From Dermacoccus abyssi (GTDB lineage: Bacteria > Actinomycetota > Actinomycetes > Actinomycetales > Dermatophilaceae), in contig NZ_QWLM01000001.1 in assembly GCF_003515945.1 (NCBI RefSeq), forward strand, positions 1-64,000: a stretch of DNA of 64,000 nucleotides, given 5' to 3'. Position numbers and translations under genes: made by a program. Numbering within the stretch: position 1 is the first letter of the stretch; every line of letters begins with the position of its first letter. This document shows positions 17,191 to 26,995 of the stretch, piece by piece. The notes under the pieces were generated by a model that saw nothing but the letters and a program-made list of their open reading frames with translations, made no database searches and had not been told where the DNA came from.

Positions 17191-18096
17191 TCAACTGGCG
17201 TCCGCGAGGGCGCTGGCGCCACCCACGATTTCGCTGATCTCTTGCGTGATCTCGGCCTGACGGGCCTGGTTGGCCAGTCGGGTGTAAGTCTTGACGAGTT
17301 CCGTGGCGTTGTCCGTCGCGGACTTCATGGCGCGCTGACGTGCAGCGAGCTCGGAAGCAGCCGACTGCAGCAGCGCGTTGAAGATACGAGCGTTGACGTA
17401 CCGCGGGAGCAGCGCGTCGAGCACGCCCTCGGGGTTCGGCTCGAACTCGTACAGCGGCATGAGGCCCTCGGCGTCGTCCGCTTCGGCCTCGCGCTCCTCC
17501 ACGCCCAGGGGCAGGAGGCGGATGACGCGGGACTGCTGCGTCACCATGCTCTTGAACTGGGTGTATACGACGTGAAGCTCGTCGACACCGCCCTCGTCCG
17601 AACCCTTGATGAAGTCCTCGGTGAGGCGATCACCGATCTCTTCGGCGTTCTCGAACTTGGGGCTGTCGGTGAAGCCCGTCCACTCGGCCTCGTACGGACG
17701 GCGACGGAACTTGTAGTAGCCCACGCCCTTACGTCCGACGATGTAGGGAACGACCTCCTTGCCGTCGTTCTCCAGGCGCGTGATGAGCTCCTGGGCTTCC
17801 TTCATCGCGTTGACCGAGTACGAGCCGGCGAGGCCGCGGTCGGCAGTGACGATGAGGACACCCGCGCGCTTGACGTGCTCGCGTTCGGTGGTCAGTGCGT
17901 GGTCGATGTCCGACGTGGACGACGCGACCGAGGAGACCGCTCGCGTCAGGGCGACCGCGTAGGGCGTCGACTTCGCGACGGCCTCACGAGCCTTGACCAC
18001 GCGCGAGGCAGCGATGAGCTCCATCGCGCGCGTGATCTTCTTGGTCGCCTGGACGGACCGGATGCGCTGGCGGTAGACCCGCTGCTGCGCTCCCAT
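17191..18096 (-). CDS. atpG: F0F1 ATP synthase gamma subunit
   Basis: The 301-residue rotor shaft. The N-terminal helix [36 protein letters not shown] and the C-terminal helix ([39 protein letters not shown]) form the coiled coil that turns inside alpha3beta3. A central acidic stretch ([12 protein letters not shown]) resembles the actinobacterial insert. It begins 97 bp after atpA; a 12-bp inverted repeat GTACCGGCCCCG/CGGGGCCGGTAC in that spacer could act as an mRNA hairpin. Confidence 0.96.
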   Translation of the reverse strand: MGAQQRVYRQRIRSVQATKKITRAMELIAASRVVKAREAVAKSTPYAVALTRAVSSVASSTSDIDHALTTEREHVKRAGVLIVTADRGLAGSYSVNAMKEAQELITRLENDGKEVVPYIVGRKGVGYYKFRRRPYEAEWTGFTDSPKFENAEEIGDRLTEDFIKGSDEGGVDELHVVYTQFKSMVTQQSRVIRLLPLGVEEREAEADDAEGLMPLYEFEPNPEGVLDALLPRYVNARIFNALLQSAASELAARQRAMKSATDNATELVKTYTRLANQARQAEITQEISEIVGGASALADAS

Positions 18097-18192
18097 AGCT
18101 TTCCGCCTCTCTGTACTGGTTCTGACGTGGTGGTGGGGATGACCTTCGTACCGGCCCCGTGGGAGACCCCGACGGGGCCGGTACGAGGAGGA

Positions 18193-19827
18193 TCACTGCT
18201 TGCGCTTGGTGATCTTCTCCTGGTTGATGTGGTCCTCGTCGATCTCGTCGAACTGCTCGGAACCCTCACCACTGCGGTCGGACGAAGCCTGGAACTGCTT
18301 CTTGAACGCTTCCATGTTCTTGGCGAAGACGTCCTTGCCGTCGTCGGCCAGCTTGCCGCTCTCGCGGATCGCGCGCATGAAGTCACCGTTCTCACGGTTC
18401 ATGTACTCGATCCACTCGGCCTCGAAGCGCTGCACGTCCTCGGTCTTGACGTCGTCGAACTGACCGGTGGTACCGGCCCACAGCGACGCGACCTGGTTCT
18501 CGACCGGGAACGGGTTGTTCTGCGGCTGCTTGAACATCTCCATGAGGCGCTCACCGCGAGCGAGCTGACGACGCGAAGCGGCGTCGAGGTCGGAGGCGAA
18601 CATGGCGAACGCCTGCATCTCGCGGAACTGAGCGAGGTCGACCTTGATCGAACCGGTGACGGCCTTCATGGCCTTCGTCATGGCGGCACCACCGACTCGC
18701 GACACGGAGATACCCACGTCGACGGCCGGGCGCTGGTTCGAGTTGAACAGGTCGGACTGGAGGAAGATCTGACCGTCGGTGATCGAGATGACGTTGGTCG
18801 GGATGTACGCCGAGACGTCACCGGCCTTCGTCTCGATGATCGGAAGACCCGTCATGGAGCCGTGGCCCAGGTCGTCGGAGAGCTTCGCGCAACGCTCGAG
18901 CAGACGCGAGTGCAGGTAGAAGACGTCACCCGGGTAGGCCTCACGGCCCGGCGGGCGGCGCAGCAGCAGCGACATGGCGCGGTAGGCCTCGGCCTGCTTG
19001 CTGAGGTCGTCGAAGACGATGAGGACGTGCTTGCCCTGGTACATCCAGTGCTGGCCGATGGCCGAACCCGTGAACGGAGCCAGGTACTTGAAGCCCGCCG
19101 CGTCACCCGCCGGAGCGTTGACGATCGTCGTGTACTCCAGGGCGCCGGCCTCTTCGAGCGTGGCGCGAACCTCGGCGACGGTCGAGTTCTTCTGACCGAT
19201 GGCGACGTAGATGCAGCGAACCTGCTTGTCCGGGTCGCCCGTCTCCCAGTTCTGCTTCTGGTTGATGATCGTGTCGGTGGCGATCGTCGTCTTGCCCGTC
19301 TTGCGGTCACCGATGATCAGCTGACGCTGACCGCGACCGATCGGCGTCATCGAATCGATGGCCTTGATACCGGTCATGAGCGGCTCGTGGACCGACTTAC
19401 GCTGAACGACGGTGGGCGCCTGGAGCTCGAGGGCGCGGCGGCCCTCGGCCTCGATGTCACCGAGACCGTCGATCGGCTGACCGAGCGGGTTGACGACGCG
19501 GCCCATGAAGCCGTCGCCGACCGGAACCGAGAGCACCTCGCCCGTGCGCTTGACGGGCTGGCCCTCTTCGATGCCGGCGAACTCGCCGAGGACGACGACA
19601 CCGATCTCGTGAACGTCGAGGTTCAGCGCGATACCGAGCGTGCCGTCTTCGAACTGCAGCAGTTCGTTGGTCATGGCCGAGGGCAGACCCTCGACGTGCG
19701 CGATGCCGTCAGCGGCATCGGCAACGCGGCCGACCTCTTCGCGGGAGGCCGCGCCGGGCTCGTAGGACTGAACGTAAGCGTTCAGCGCTTCCCGGATCTC
19801 CTCCGGACGGATCGAAAGCTCCGTCAT
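18193..19827 (-). CDS. atpA: F0F1 ATP synthase alpha subunit
   Basis: A 544-residue regulatory alpha subunit with P-loop [15 protein letters not shown], the conserved AGELVR-like region as [13 protein letters not shown], and [13 protein letters not shown] near the C-terminal domain. It has the charged C-terminal extension common in actinobacteria (about residues 505-544, ending [11 protein letters not shown]). ATG 19827 is selected because AAGGAG lies 5 nt upstream; in-frame ATG 19830 and GTG 19833 are too close to that site. It follows atpH by about 80 bp. Confidence 0.97.
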   Translation of the reverse strand: MTELSIRPEEIREALNAYVQSYEPGAASREEVGRVADAADGIAHVEGLPSAMTNELLQFEDGTLGIALNLDVHEIGVVVLGEFAGIEEGQPVKRTGEVLSVPVGDGFMGRVVNPLGQPIDGLGDIEAEGRRALELQAPTVVQRKSVHEPLMTGIKAIDSMTPIGRGQRQLIIGDRKTGKTTIATDTIINQKQNWETGDPDKQVRCIYVAIGQKNSTVAEVRATLEEAGALEYTTIVNAPAGDAAGFKYLAPFTGSAIGQHWMYQGKHVLIVFDDLSKQAEAYRAMSLLLRRPPGREAYPGDVFYLHSRLLERCAKLSDDLGHGSMTGLPIIETKAGDVSAYIPTNVISITDGQIFLQSDLFNSNQRPAVDVGISVSRVGGAAMTKAMKAVTGSIKVDLAQFREMQAFAMFASDLDAASRRQLARGERLMEMFKQPQNNPFPVENQVASLWAGTTGQFDDVKTEDVQRFEAEWIEYMNRENGDFMRAIRESGKLADDGKDVFAKNMEAFKKQFQASSDRSGEGSEQFDEIDEDHINQEKITKRKQ

Positions 19828-19907
19828 CATCACTCCTTGTCATGGGCCCGCTTCGGGCGCCGAGCTGTTTTAGCTGGGCCGCGGTAGCGGCCCGGGATGG
19901 CGTCGTG

Positions 19908-20719
19908 TCAGCCGGACAGGTGGGCGCGTGCCTCGTCGAGACGGCGCGAGATCGTGCCGTCGATGACGTCGTCACCCACCTGAACCTTGATGCCGCCGAC
20001 GACCTCGGGGTCGATGACGACGTTCGTCTGCACGGGCTTGCCGTACATCGTGGACAACGCGGCGCGCAGTCGCTCCGACTGCTCGCCCGTCAGTTCGACG
20101 GCGCTCGTGACGAGTGCCTGCGACTGACCACGGCGGCTTGCGATACCGGCGAGGAATTCCTCCATCGTCCGGTCGAAGCGTCGTCCGCGGGGGTTGCCCG
20201 CTGCGCGACCGGCCAGGAAGAGAGTCTCCTCACTCACCTTGCCCTCGAGCAGACGGGAGACGAGGCCTCGCTTGTCCGCGCCGCTACGACCGCGGTCGGC
20301 CAGCGCGTCGCGCAGACCGGCATCGGAGGCAACCGTGCGCTCGAAGCGGAACATCTCGTTCTCGAACGAGTCGGCGCGTTCGGCCTTCTCCGCCGAGGCG
20401 GTGAGGGCTTCGACAGCCAACTGCTCGAGTGCGTCGGACAGATCACGCTCCGAGGACCAACGCTCACCCACCGCAGCGGTGAGCACCTCGCTGGCCTCGT
20501 TGCCGATCTTGCCGCCGAACAGGCGCTGGGCGAGCCCGCGCTTGGCGTCGGCGTCACGCGACGAGTCGGCGAACGCACGACGGAGCGTGGCATTCGTGTC
20601 CATGACGTCGATGACCGCGAACAGGTCACGCGCCGTGGCCTTCGGGTCACTCAGGCCCGACAGCGTGCCGTTGAGCACCCGACGGGTCGAGGTGAGAGCC
20701 GTACGCGAAGAGCCCTGCA

Positions 20720-20720
<1 letters not shown>
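19908..20720 (-). CDS. atpH: F0F1 ATP synthase delta subunit
   Basis: A 270-residue delta subunit, part of the peripheral stalk joining b to the top of the alpha/beta ring. It is longer than the 180-residue E. coli protein, as in many actinobacteria. The conserved C-terminal region VTSAVELTGEQSERLRAALSTMYGKPVQTNVVIDPEVVGGIKVQVGD is present. The start codon shares a base with the atpF stop (TGATG), so the two are translationally coupled. Confidence 0.95.
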
Positions 20721-21301
<581 letters not shown>

Positions 21302-21340
21302 CTATCTGTTGAGGGGACTGATCAGGTTCGAAGAGCTGGA

Positions 21341-21550
21341 TCAGCCCTGGAAGACGAACGCGAAGACCAGACCCAGGATGGCAAGGGCCTCGGTGAGGGC
21401 CATGCCGGTGAAGGCGATGGTCTGGAGCATGTTGCGAGCCTCGGGCTGGCGAGCCACACCCTGGATGTAGGCGGCGAAGATCAGGCCGATGCCGATGCCG
21501 GGGCCGATAGCAGCGAGTCCGTAGCCGAGGAATGCGATGTCGCCGGTCAT
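21341..21550 (-). CDS. atpE: F0F1 ATP synthase c subunit
   Basis: A 69-residue rotor-ring proteolipid made of two membrane helices (residues about 5-27 and 45-67) joined by the polar loop ARQPEAR. The proton-carrying carboxylate is E54 in [12 protein letters not shown]. The glycine-rich first helix ([23 protein letters not shown]) allows tight ring packing. It is also the diarylquinoline (bedaquiline) target subunit in mycobacteria. Confidence 0.97.
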   Translation of the reverse strand: MTGDIAFLGYGLAAIGPGIGIGLIFAAYIQGVARQPEARNMLQTIAFTGMALTEALAILGLVFAFVFQG

Positions 21551-21622
21551 GTGCTTTTCCTTTCGAGTGGCACCGGGACCTTTTCCCGGTGTCGCTGAGT
21601 TCAGAGGGTCAGAGTGTCCGAA

Positions 21623-22432
21623 TCAGTGGTGTTCGGACGCCGCGTCCGCGATGTACAGAGCGGCAAGCATGGTGAAGATGAAGGCCTGCAGGAACTCGAT
21701 GAGGAGTTCGAAGAAGGTCATCAGGATGGCCGAGGCGAAGGACAGGATTCCCGCGCCCTGCAGCCCGATGTTGCCACCGTGCAGGAGCAGGTACTCGCCA
21801 CCGACGATGAACACGAGCAGCATGAGGTGCCCGGCCATCATGTTTCCGAAGAGTCGCAGTGCGAGCGTCAGCGGGCGGATGACGAAGTATGTGAGGAACT
21901 CGAGCACGAACATGATCGGCTTGAGCCAGCCGGGCAGACCCGGGGGGATGAGCGAACCCATGTACTTGCCGAAGCCACCCTTCGTCTTCACCGCAACCAC
22001 GTGGTAGGTGATGAAGACGATGATCGTGAGAACGATCGGGAAGGCGATGCGACCCGTGCTGGGATACTGGATGAACGGGATGATGCCCGCCAGGTTGTTG
22101 AACAGGATCAGCGTGAAGCACGTGAGCAGCAGCGGAACGAACCGCATGAAGTCCTTGGAGCCGATGATGTCTCGGCCAATCGTGTTGCGCACGAAGTCAT
22201 AGGCACCCTCGGCCATGAACTGACGCTTGCTCGGCACGACGGAGAGCTTCTTGCCCGTGACCGAGACGAAGAACCAGCCGATGAGTAGGGCCGAGATGAG
22301 GAAAACGACCGCCGGGCGCGTGATCGCCCAGTTGCTGTCGCCGCCGATGAGGGGCCACCAGAAATCGCTCGTGGTCGGAGACTCGAAGGACTCCCCTTCG
22401 GCAACGAGGGCCGCGCCCGCGATGAAGCTCAC
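21623..22432 (-). CDS. atpB: F0F1 ATP synthase a subunit
   Basis: A 269-residue membrane stator subunit that forms the proton half-channels. The essential Arg is in FVIRPLTLALRLFGNMMAGHLMLL, and the helix partners IEFLQAFIFTMLAALYIADA follow. GTG 22432 is preceded by GAGGAGAATTT. It heads the core atp genes; the atpI-like gene lies 140 bp upstream, and that spacer shows no other gene. Confidence 0.96.
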   Translation of the reverse strand: MSFIAGAALVAEGESFESPTTSDFWWPLIGGDSNWAITRPAVVFLISALLIGWFFVSVTGKKLSVVPSKRQFMAEGAYDFVRNTIGRDIIGSKDFMRFVPLLLTCFTLILFNNLAGIIPFIQYPSTGRIAFPIVLTIIVFITYHVVAVKTKGGFGKYMGSLIPPGLPGWLKPIMFVLEFLTYFVIRPLTLALRLFGNMMAGHLMLLVFIVGGEYLLLHGGNIGLQGAGILSFASAILMTFFELLIEFLQAFIFTMLAALYIADAASEHH

Positions 22433-22572
22433 AAATTCTCCTCAGTCAGCATCCAGCAAGAAAAGTCACAGTGTCTGTTGCAATCGGATCGGCCCTGCCG
22501 CCCTCGGCGGGGGGCCCGACCGGTCGTGCACGCCGGAGACAGAACGCATTCTACCCGACGCAGTGGCGCGGT

Positions 22573-23034
22573 TCACGTTCGCCCACCTGCCCCTGCGTCG
22601 CCAGCCTCCGGGTCGTAGACGAATTGGCGCGTTCGCATGAAGCTGCGCACCTGGAAGATCTGCCACGCCACGACCACGACGGCCACCGTGATACCGGTTG
22701 CCGGCCCGTCGAGCGAGTCGATTCGGCGCGCAGCCACGAGAACCAGGCCGAGCACGATGATCTGGCCGAAGAAGACGGCCATGGCCGCAGCCATGATGGC
22801 CATGGGGTTGAGGTTGCGCAACGTGCGAAGGACGAGCAGACCGCTCGCGAAGAAGCCCAGGGCCAGCGCCGCGCCGAAGAGGGCGGAAAGGCCCCCGGCG
22901 ACACCACCGAGGACGAAGAAGACCGCGGCACACACGAGCCCGACGAGAGCGCTGGGCAGGAACGACGAGCGCAACATGGCGTCGAAGGGCGACACGGAGG
23001 TCACCCCGCGCGGTGCGGTGTCGTGGGAGTCCAT
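22573..23034 (-). CDS. atpI: AtpI-like membrane protein at the head of the atp operon
   Basis: A 153-residue protein with four hydrophobic segments (SALVGLVCAAVFFVLGGVAGG, LFGAALALGFFASGLLVL, MAIMAAAMAVFFGQIIVLGLVLVAA, GITVAVVVVAWQIF). Position and topology fit AtpI, thought to help c-ring assembly, though sequence conservation in this family is low. ATG 23034 starts MDSHDTAPRG; a GAGAG stretch lies upstream. It follows wecA by about 86 bp. Confidence 0.75.
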   Translation of the reverse strand: MDSHDTAPRGVTSVSPFDAMLRSSFLPSALVGLVCAAVFFVLGGVAGGLSALFGAALALGFFASGLLVLRTLRNLNPMAIMAAAMAVFFGQIIVLGLVLVAARRIDSLDGPATGITVAVVVVAWQIFQVRSFMRTRQFVYDPEAGDAGAGGRT

Positions 23035-23120
23035 GGGAGGGCTCTCAATCTGCTCTGGCGTGCGGGTTGACGTCGGGCGGAGGGCCGGATTTCGGGGCGT
23101 CCGGGCGCTTGTGAAAACTA

Positions 23121-24221
23121 TCACAAGGCCCTTCGGCGTCGCCAACGGGGCAGGCCCCACGTGAGCGCGAAGGCGAGCACGGTGAGCCCGATGAGAGCCG
23201 CCAGCGAGCGCTCCACGGGCCAGTACGCCATCGAGACCAGACCGAGCGCGATGCCGATGGACCACAGGTAGAGGATGAGCACGGCCGCGCGGTGGGTGTG
23301 ACCGATCTGCAGCATCCGGTGGTGCAGGTGACGGCCGTCCGCCTCCCACGGCTTCTGCCCGGATCGGATGCGTCTGACGATCGAGGCCGCGAAGTCCCAC
23401 AGCGGCACCGCCAGAATGGCCAGCGGCACGAGCAGGGGAAGCATGAAGGCGACCGACGCGTCACCCGCACTCGAGACGACAGCCGGGTCGAGGTTTCCCG
23501 CGAACGAGATCGTGGCCGACGCCATAAGAGTGCCGAGCAACAACGACCCCGCGTCCCCCATGAACAGGCGCGCCGGGTGGAAGTTGTGCGGCAGGAAGCC
23601 GACGCAGGCGCCCACCGTTGCGGCGGAGATGAAGGCCGAGGTCGAGAAGACCCGATCCCCTGACGCCGAGGCCTGCTGGTAGGCGTAGAAGAAGAAGGAC
23701 GCCGAGGCGATGGCGACCATGCCGGCCGCCAGACCGTCGAGGCCGTCCACCCAGTTCACCGCGTTGACGATGACGAGGATGACGAAGACCGACAGGACGA
23801 CGAGGAACGGCGTCGGTAGGACGGTCTGCTCCCCCAGCGGCAGCATGAGGAACTGGACACCGGAGACGACGAGGACGCAGGCCGCGAGCGCCTGCCCGCC
23901 GAACTTGATGGCCCAGTTGAGCTCGGCGAAGTCGTCCCACGCGCCGAGGGCACACATCATGCCGGCCGCGATGAGTGTGCCGACGGCTTCACGCGTGCCG
24001 AAGATCTGGGACAGGTACGGCAGTTGCGACGAGACGAGCGTCGCGGCGGCGAAACCGATGAACAGAGCCGTGCCGCCCAGGCGCGGGATCGGGACGGCAT
24101 GCACGTCCCTGGCCCGCACCTGGGTCACCGCGCCGAAACGGATGGCCGCCCATCGTGCGAGCGGCGTCGCGACGAACGTGAAGACCGCCGCGACGACGCT
24201 GATGAGGAAGTACTCACGCAC
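23121..24221 (-). CDS. wecA: undecaprenyl-phosphate GlcNAc-1-phosphate transferase (MraY/WecA family)
   Basis: A 366-residue polytopic enzyme (about 11 membrane helices) transferring a sugar-1-phosphate, most likely GlcNAc-1-P, from its UDP form to a polyprenyl phosphate. This starts arabinogalactan- or teichoic-type cell-wall polymer synthesis. Catalytic motifs are DD in GAWDDFAELNWAIK, NAVNWVDGLDGLAAG, and the cytoplasmic HHRM-type loop as GRHLHHRMLQIGHTHR. The homologue occupies the same place upstream of atpI/atpB in mycobacteria. Exact sugar not provable. Confidence 0.9.
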   Translation of the reverse strand: MREYFLISVVAAVFTFVATPLARWAAIRFGAVTQVRARDVHAVPIPRLGGTALFIGFAAATLVSSQLPYLSQIFGTREAVGTLIAAGMMCALGAWDDFAELNWAIKFGGQALAACVLVVSGVQFLMLPLGEQTVLPTPFLVVLSVFVILVIVNAVNWVDGLDGLAAGMVAIASASFFFYAYQQASASGDRVFSTSAFISAATVGACVGFLPHNFHPARLFMGDAGSLLLGTLMASATISFAGNLDPAVVSSAGDASVAFMLPLLVPLAILAVPLWDFAASIVRRIRSGQKPWEADGRHLHHRMLQIGHTHRAAVLILYLWSIGIALGLVSMAYWPVERSLAALIGLTVLAFALTWGLPRWRRRRAL

Positions 24222-24236
24222 GGGCCGGTGCCGACC

Positions 24237-25508
24237 TCAGCGGGGGTAGGCGGGGAAACGCGTGACGAGGTCGGTGACCTGCTCGCGGATCTCCTTGGTG
24301 ACGGTGTTGTCGGCCGAGCCGTCGGTTTCGGTGACGGCACGGTGAATGACGTCGGCGATGACGTCCATCTCCTCGAGACCCATACCCTGCGTCGTCACCG
24401 ACGGCGTGCCGACACGGATACCCGAGGCCACGTTCGGCTTCTGCGGGTCGAACGGGATGGCGTTCTTGTTGAGCGTGATGCCTGCGGCGTCGCAGCGCAG
24501 TTCGGCGTCAGCGCCGGTGACACCGACGCCCTGCAGGTCGAGCAGCGACAGGTGCGTGTCCGTGCCACCCGTGGTCGGACGGATGCCCTTGGCTGCAAGG
24601 CCTTCGGCGAGACGCTGGGAGTTGGCGATGACGTCCTTCGCGTACTTCTGGTACTCCGGCGTCGCACACTCCTTGAAGTTGACCGCCTTCGCAGCGATCG
24701 TGTGCATCTGCGGGCCACCCTGCATCATCGGGAAGACGGCCTTGTCGATGGCCTTGGCGTGCTCTTCCTTGCAGACGATGGCGCCCGAGCGCGGGCCGCG
24801 CAGCACCTTGTGCGTGGTGAAGGAGACGACGTCGGCGTAGGGCACAGGCGACGGGATCGCCTTGCCTGCCACGAGACCGATGAAATGCGCTGCATCGACC
24901 CAGAAGATGGCGCCGACCTCGTCGGCGATGGCGCGGAAGCGCTCGAAGTCGATGAGACGCGGGATGGCGGAGCCGCCGGCGAGGATGACCTTCGGCTTGT
25001 GCTCCTTGGCGAGGCGCTCGACCTCGTCGTAGTCGATGTCCTCGGTCTTCTTGTCGACGCCGTAGCCGACCGCGTTGAACCACTTACTCGAGAACGAAAC
25101 CTTGGCGCCGTGCGTGAGGTGCCCGCCCATGGGCAGGCTCATGGCGAGGATGGTCTCGCCCGGCTGCATGAAGGCGCCGTAGACAGCCTGGTTCGCGGAG
25201 GCACCCGAGTGCGGCTGGACGTTCGCGTGATCTGCGCCGAACAGCGCCTTGGCGCGCTCGATGGCGATCTCCTCGGCCTTGTCGACCTCCGAGCAACCGC
25301 CGTAGTAGCGGCGGCCCGGGTAGCCCTCGGCGTACTTGTTCGACAGCGTCGAACCGAGCGCCGTGAGGACGGCCGGGCTCGACATGTTCTCGCTCGCGAT
25401 GAGCTGCAGACCGCCGCGCAAACGATCGAGTTCGGAAATCAGCACACCGGCGATGTCGGGATCAAAGAACTCGAGGGCGGCATAGTCGGAGCCGTAGAAC
25501 GTCGTCAT
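24237..25508 (-). CDS. glyA: serine hydroxymethyltransferase
   Basis: A 423-residue PLP enzyme interconverting serine and glycine with tetrahydrofolate, feeding one-carbon metabolism. The PLP-lysine motif is VVSFTTHKVLRGPRSG, and the N-terminal substrate loop LIASENMSSPAVLTALGS is present. ATG 25508 matches the family start; the 22-codon upstream extension is unlike the family. It begins 11 bp after the sua5 stop, so both are cotranscribed. Confidence 0.96.
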   Translation of the reverse strand: MTTFYGSDYAALEFFDPDIAGVLISELDRLRGGLQLIASENMSSPAVLTALGSTLSNKYAEGYPGRRYYGGCSEVDKAEEIAIERAKALFGADHANVQPHSGASANQAVYGAFMQPGETILAMSLPMGGHLTHGAKVSFSSKWFNAVGYGVDKKTEDIDYDEVERLAKEHKPKVILAGGSAIPRLIDFERFRAIADEVGAIFWVDAAHFIGLVAGKAIPSPVPYADVVSFTTHKVLRGPRSGAIVCKEEHAKAIDKAVFPMMQGGPQMHTIAAKAVNFKECATPEYQKYAKDVIANSQRLAEGLAAKGIRPTTGGTDTHLSLLDLQGVGVTGADAELRCDAAGITLNKNAIPFDPQKPNVASGIRVGTPSVTTQGMGLEEMDVIADVIHRAVTETDGSADNTVTKEIREQVTDLVTRFPAYPR

Positions 25509-25518
25509 GGGTTCAACC

Positions 25519-26508
25519 TTAGTCGGTGGGACGCCCGGGACGACCGGGCAGTTCGGCACTTCGCACGGGCTCACGCTCGAAGGGCGGCTCGGCGCCCACG
25601 CCGCCCGCAGGCATGGCCTGGGTGGCGTCGCTCGAGCGGTCGACGTCAGCGCCCGCGCCGAGCGTCACCGGGACGGCACGCGTGCGCCGCTCGACCCGCG
25701 TGGCGGGGGCCGCCGCGCTCTCGTCGGCAGCACTCTCGTCGCGGGAGTGGGTGGGACTTTGTGCGGCGTGGGTAGCGTCGCTCTCGTCGCTCGTCGAGGC
25801 GTCGGCCTCGGCGGCGGCTTCCTCGCCGGCCCGGGGCGTCTCGGAGACCGGAGCGCCGGTGGAGTCGAGCAGATCGATCGGGCCGAGCACCTCACGCAGC
25901 TGCTCGGGCGTGATGCCACCGCGGCGCAGAAGCACCGGGTCGGCCTTCGTGCAGTCGATGATCGTGCTCGCGAGGGCACCTGAACGCTCACCGCCGTCGA
26001 GGTAGACCTCCACGCTGGGACCGAAGGCGAAACCCGCCTCCGTGACGGTGCGGGCGGTCTCCTCACCGGTGCGGTTCGCGGAGCTGACCGCCATCGGCCC
26101 ACTCGAGCGCAGCAGCTCAAGAGCGATCTCGTCGTCCGGCACGCGCAGGCCGACAGTGCCGTTCGTGTCACCGAGATCCCACATGAGCGAAGACTGGGCG
26201 CGGAAGATGAGCGTCAGGCCACCGGGCCAGAAGCGCTCCATGAGGCGTCGCGCGTAGGAGGGCGCGTTCATCGCGAGACCGTCGACGGTCTCGGCACTGG
26301 GCACGAGAACGGCGGGCGGCTTCTCACGGCCACGTCCCTTGGCGGCCAGCAGGCCTGCGACACCGTCGGGGTTGAACGGGTCGGCGCCAACTCCGTAGAC
26401 GGTGTCGGTGGGCAGGACGACGAGCTTGCCCTCGCCGATCGCCACCGTGGCGGCCTCGATCGCCGCAGCGCGATCCCCGCTGGTCGAGACGTCAAAAACC
26501 GGGCTCAC
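25519..26508 (-). CDS. L-threonylcarbamoyladenylate synthase (Sua5/YrdC) with acidic tail
   Basis: A 329-residue protein. Residues about 8-205 form the YrdC domain that makes threonylcarbamoyl-AMP for the t6A37 modification of ANN-decoding tRNAs (IGEGKLVVLPTDTVYGVGADPFN; KGRGREKPPAVLVPS; SSANRTGEE). After GITPEQLREVLGPIDLLD comes an extra tail of about 110 residues rich in Ala, Ser, Glu and Asp, probably disordered and not the Sua5 domain of archaeal enzymes. GTG 26508 is preceded by GGAGGAG at 6 nt. It lies upstream of glyA in the prmC-side cluster. Confidence 0.9.
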   Translation of the reverse strand: MSPVFDVSTSGDRAAAIEAATVAIGEGKLVVLPTDTVYGVGADPFNPDGVAGLLAAKGRGREKPPAVLVPSAETVDGLAMNAPSYARRLMERFWPGGLTLIFRAQSSLMWDLGDTNGTVGLRVPDDEIALELLRSSGPMAVSSANRTGEETARTVTEAGFAFGPSVEVYLDGGERSGALASTIIDCTKADPVLLRRGGITPEQLREVLGPIDLLDSTGAPVSETPRAGEEAAAEADASTSDESDATHAAQSPTHSRDESAADESAAAPATRVERRTRAVPVTLGAGADVDRSSDATQAMPAGGVGAEPPFEREPVRSAELPGRPGRPTD

Positions 26509-26614
26509 GCCACACTCCTCCAGGTCGAATCCGCCCTTGTTGCTTCCGCAAGTCTCCCCCACCGGCGCTCGCACGTCGAACCCGTGCCACGCCGCGACGG
26601 AGCCCGCCGCGTCA

Positions 26615-26995
26615 TCACGTGAGAGCCCACGCGAGCAGAGCGAGCAGCGGCAGGGCTCCCTGGACCGTCGCGGCCCGCAGCTTGGCGCGATCGCTCGTCA
26701 CGAGAACGAGCGCCGCCGCCACCATGAAGGCGCACCCGGCGACGACGAGGGTCGAACCGACGGTCGGTGCTGCCCACAGGCAGACGACTCCGACGCCGAC
26801 CTGGAGCGCGAGGAGGAGGTTGTACCAACCCTGGTTGTATGCCCAGGGGCGCATGATCTCGGCCTCTTCGCGGCTCGCGATGCCGAAGACCTTCATCGTC
26901 GCGGGGTCGGTGATGCGCAGCGACTCGAGCACGAAGATGTAGACGTGGACGCAAGCGGCCAGCGCGGCGGGCACCGCGACGAGGATCTGGCTCAT
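26615..26995 (-). CDS. DUF1304 membrane protein
   Basis: A 126-residue protein with four membrane helices matching DUF1304. The first helix carries AACVHVYIFVLESLRI, followed by the conserved NQGWYNLLLALQV segment. Function unknown. ATG 26995 overlaps the stop of the preceding prmC-NUDIX gene by 4 nt (ATGA) and is preceded by AGGAG, so it is translated from the same mRNA. Confidence 0.85.
   Translation of the reverse strand: MSQILVAVPAALAACVHVYIFVLESLRITDPATMKVFGIASREEAEIMRPWAYNQGWYNLLLALQVGVGVVCLWAAPTVGSTLVVAGCAFMVAAALVLVTSDRAKLRAATVQGALPLLALLAWALT

Noticed and set aside
18100-18192. GTACCGGCCCCG inverted repeat between atpA and atpG as an operon terminator
   Set aside because: atpG and atpD downstream must be expressed with atpA, and no T-run follows; at most an mRNA hairpin.
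25475-25530. Glycine riboswitch in front of glyA
   Set aside because: Only 11 bp separate glyA from the sua5 stop, too short for an aptamer.
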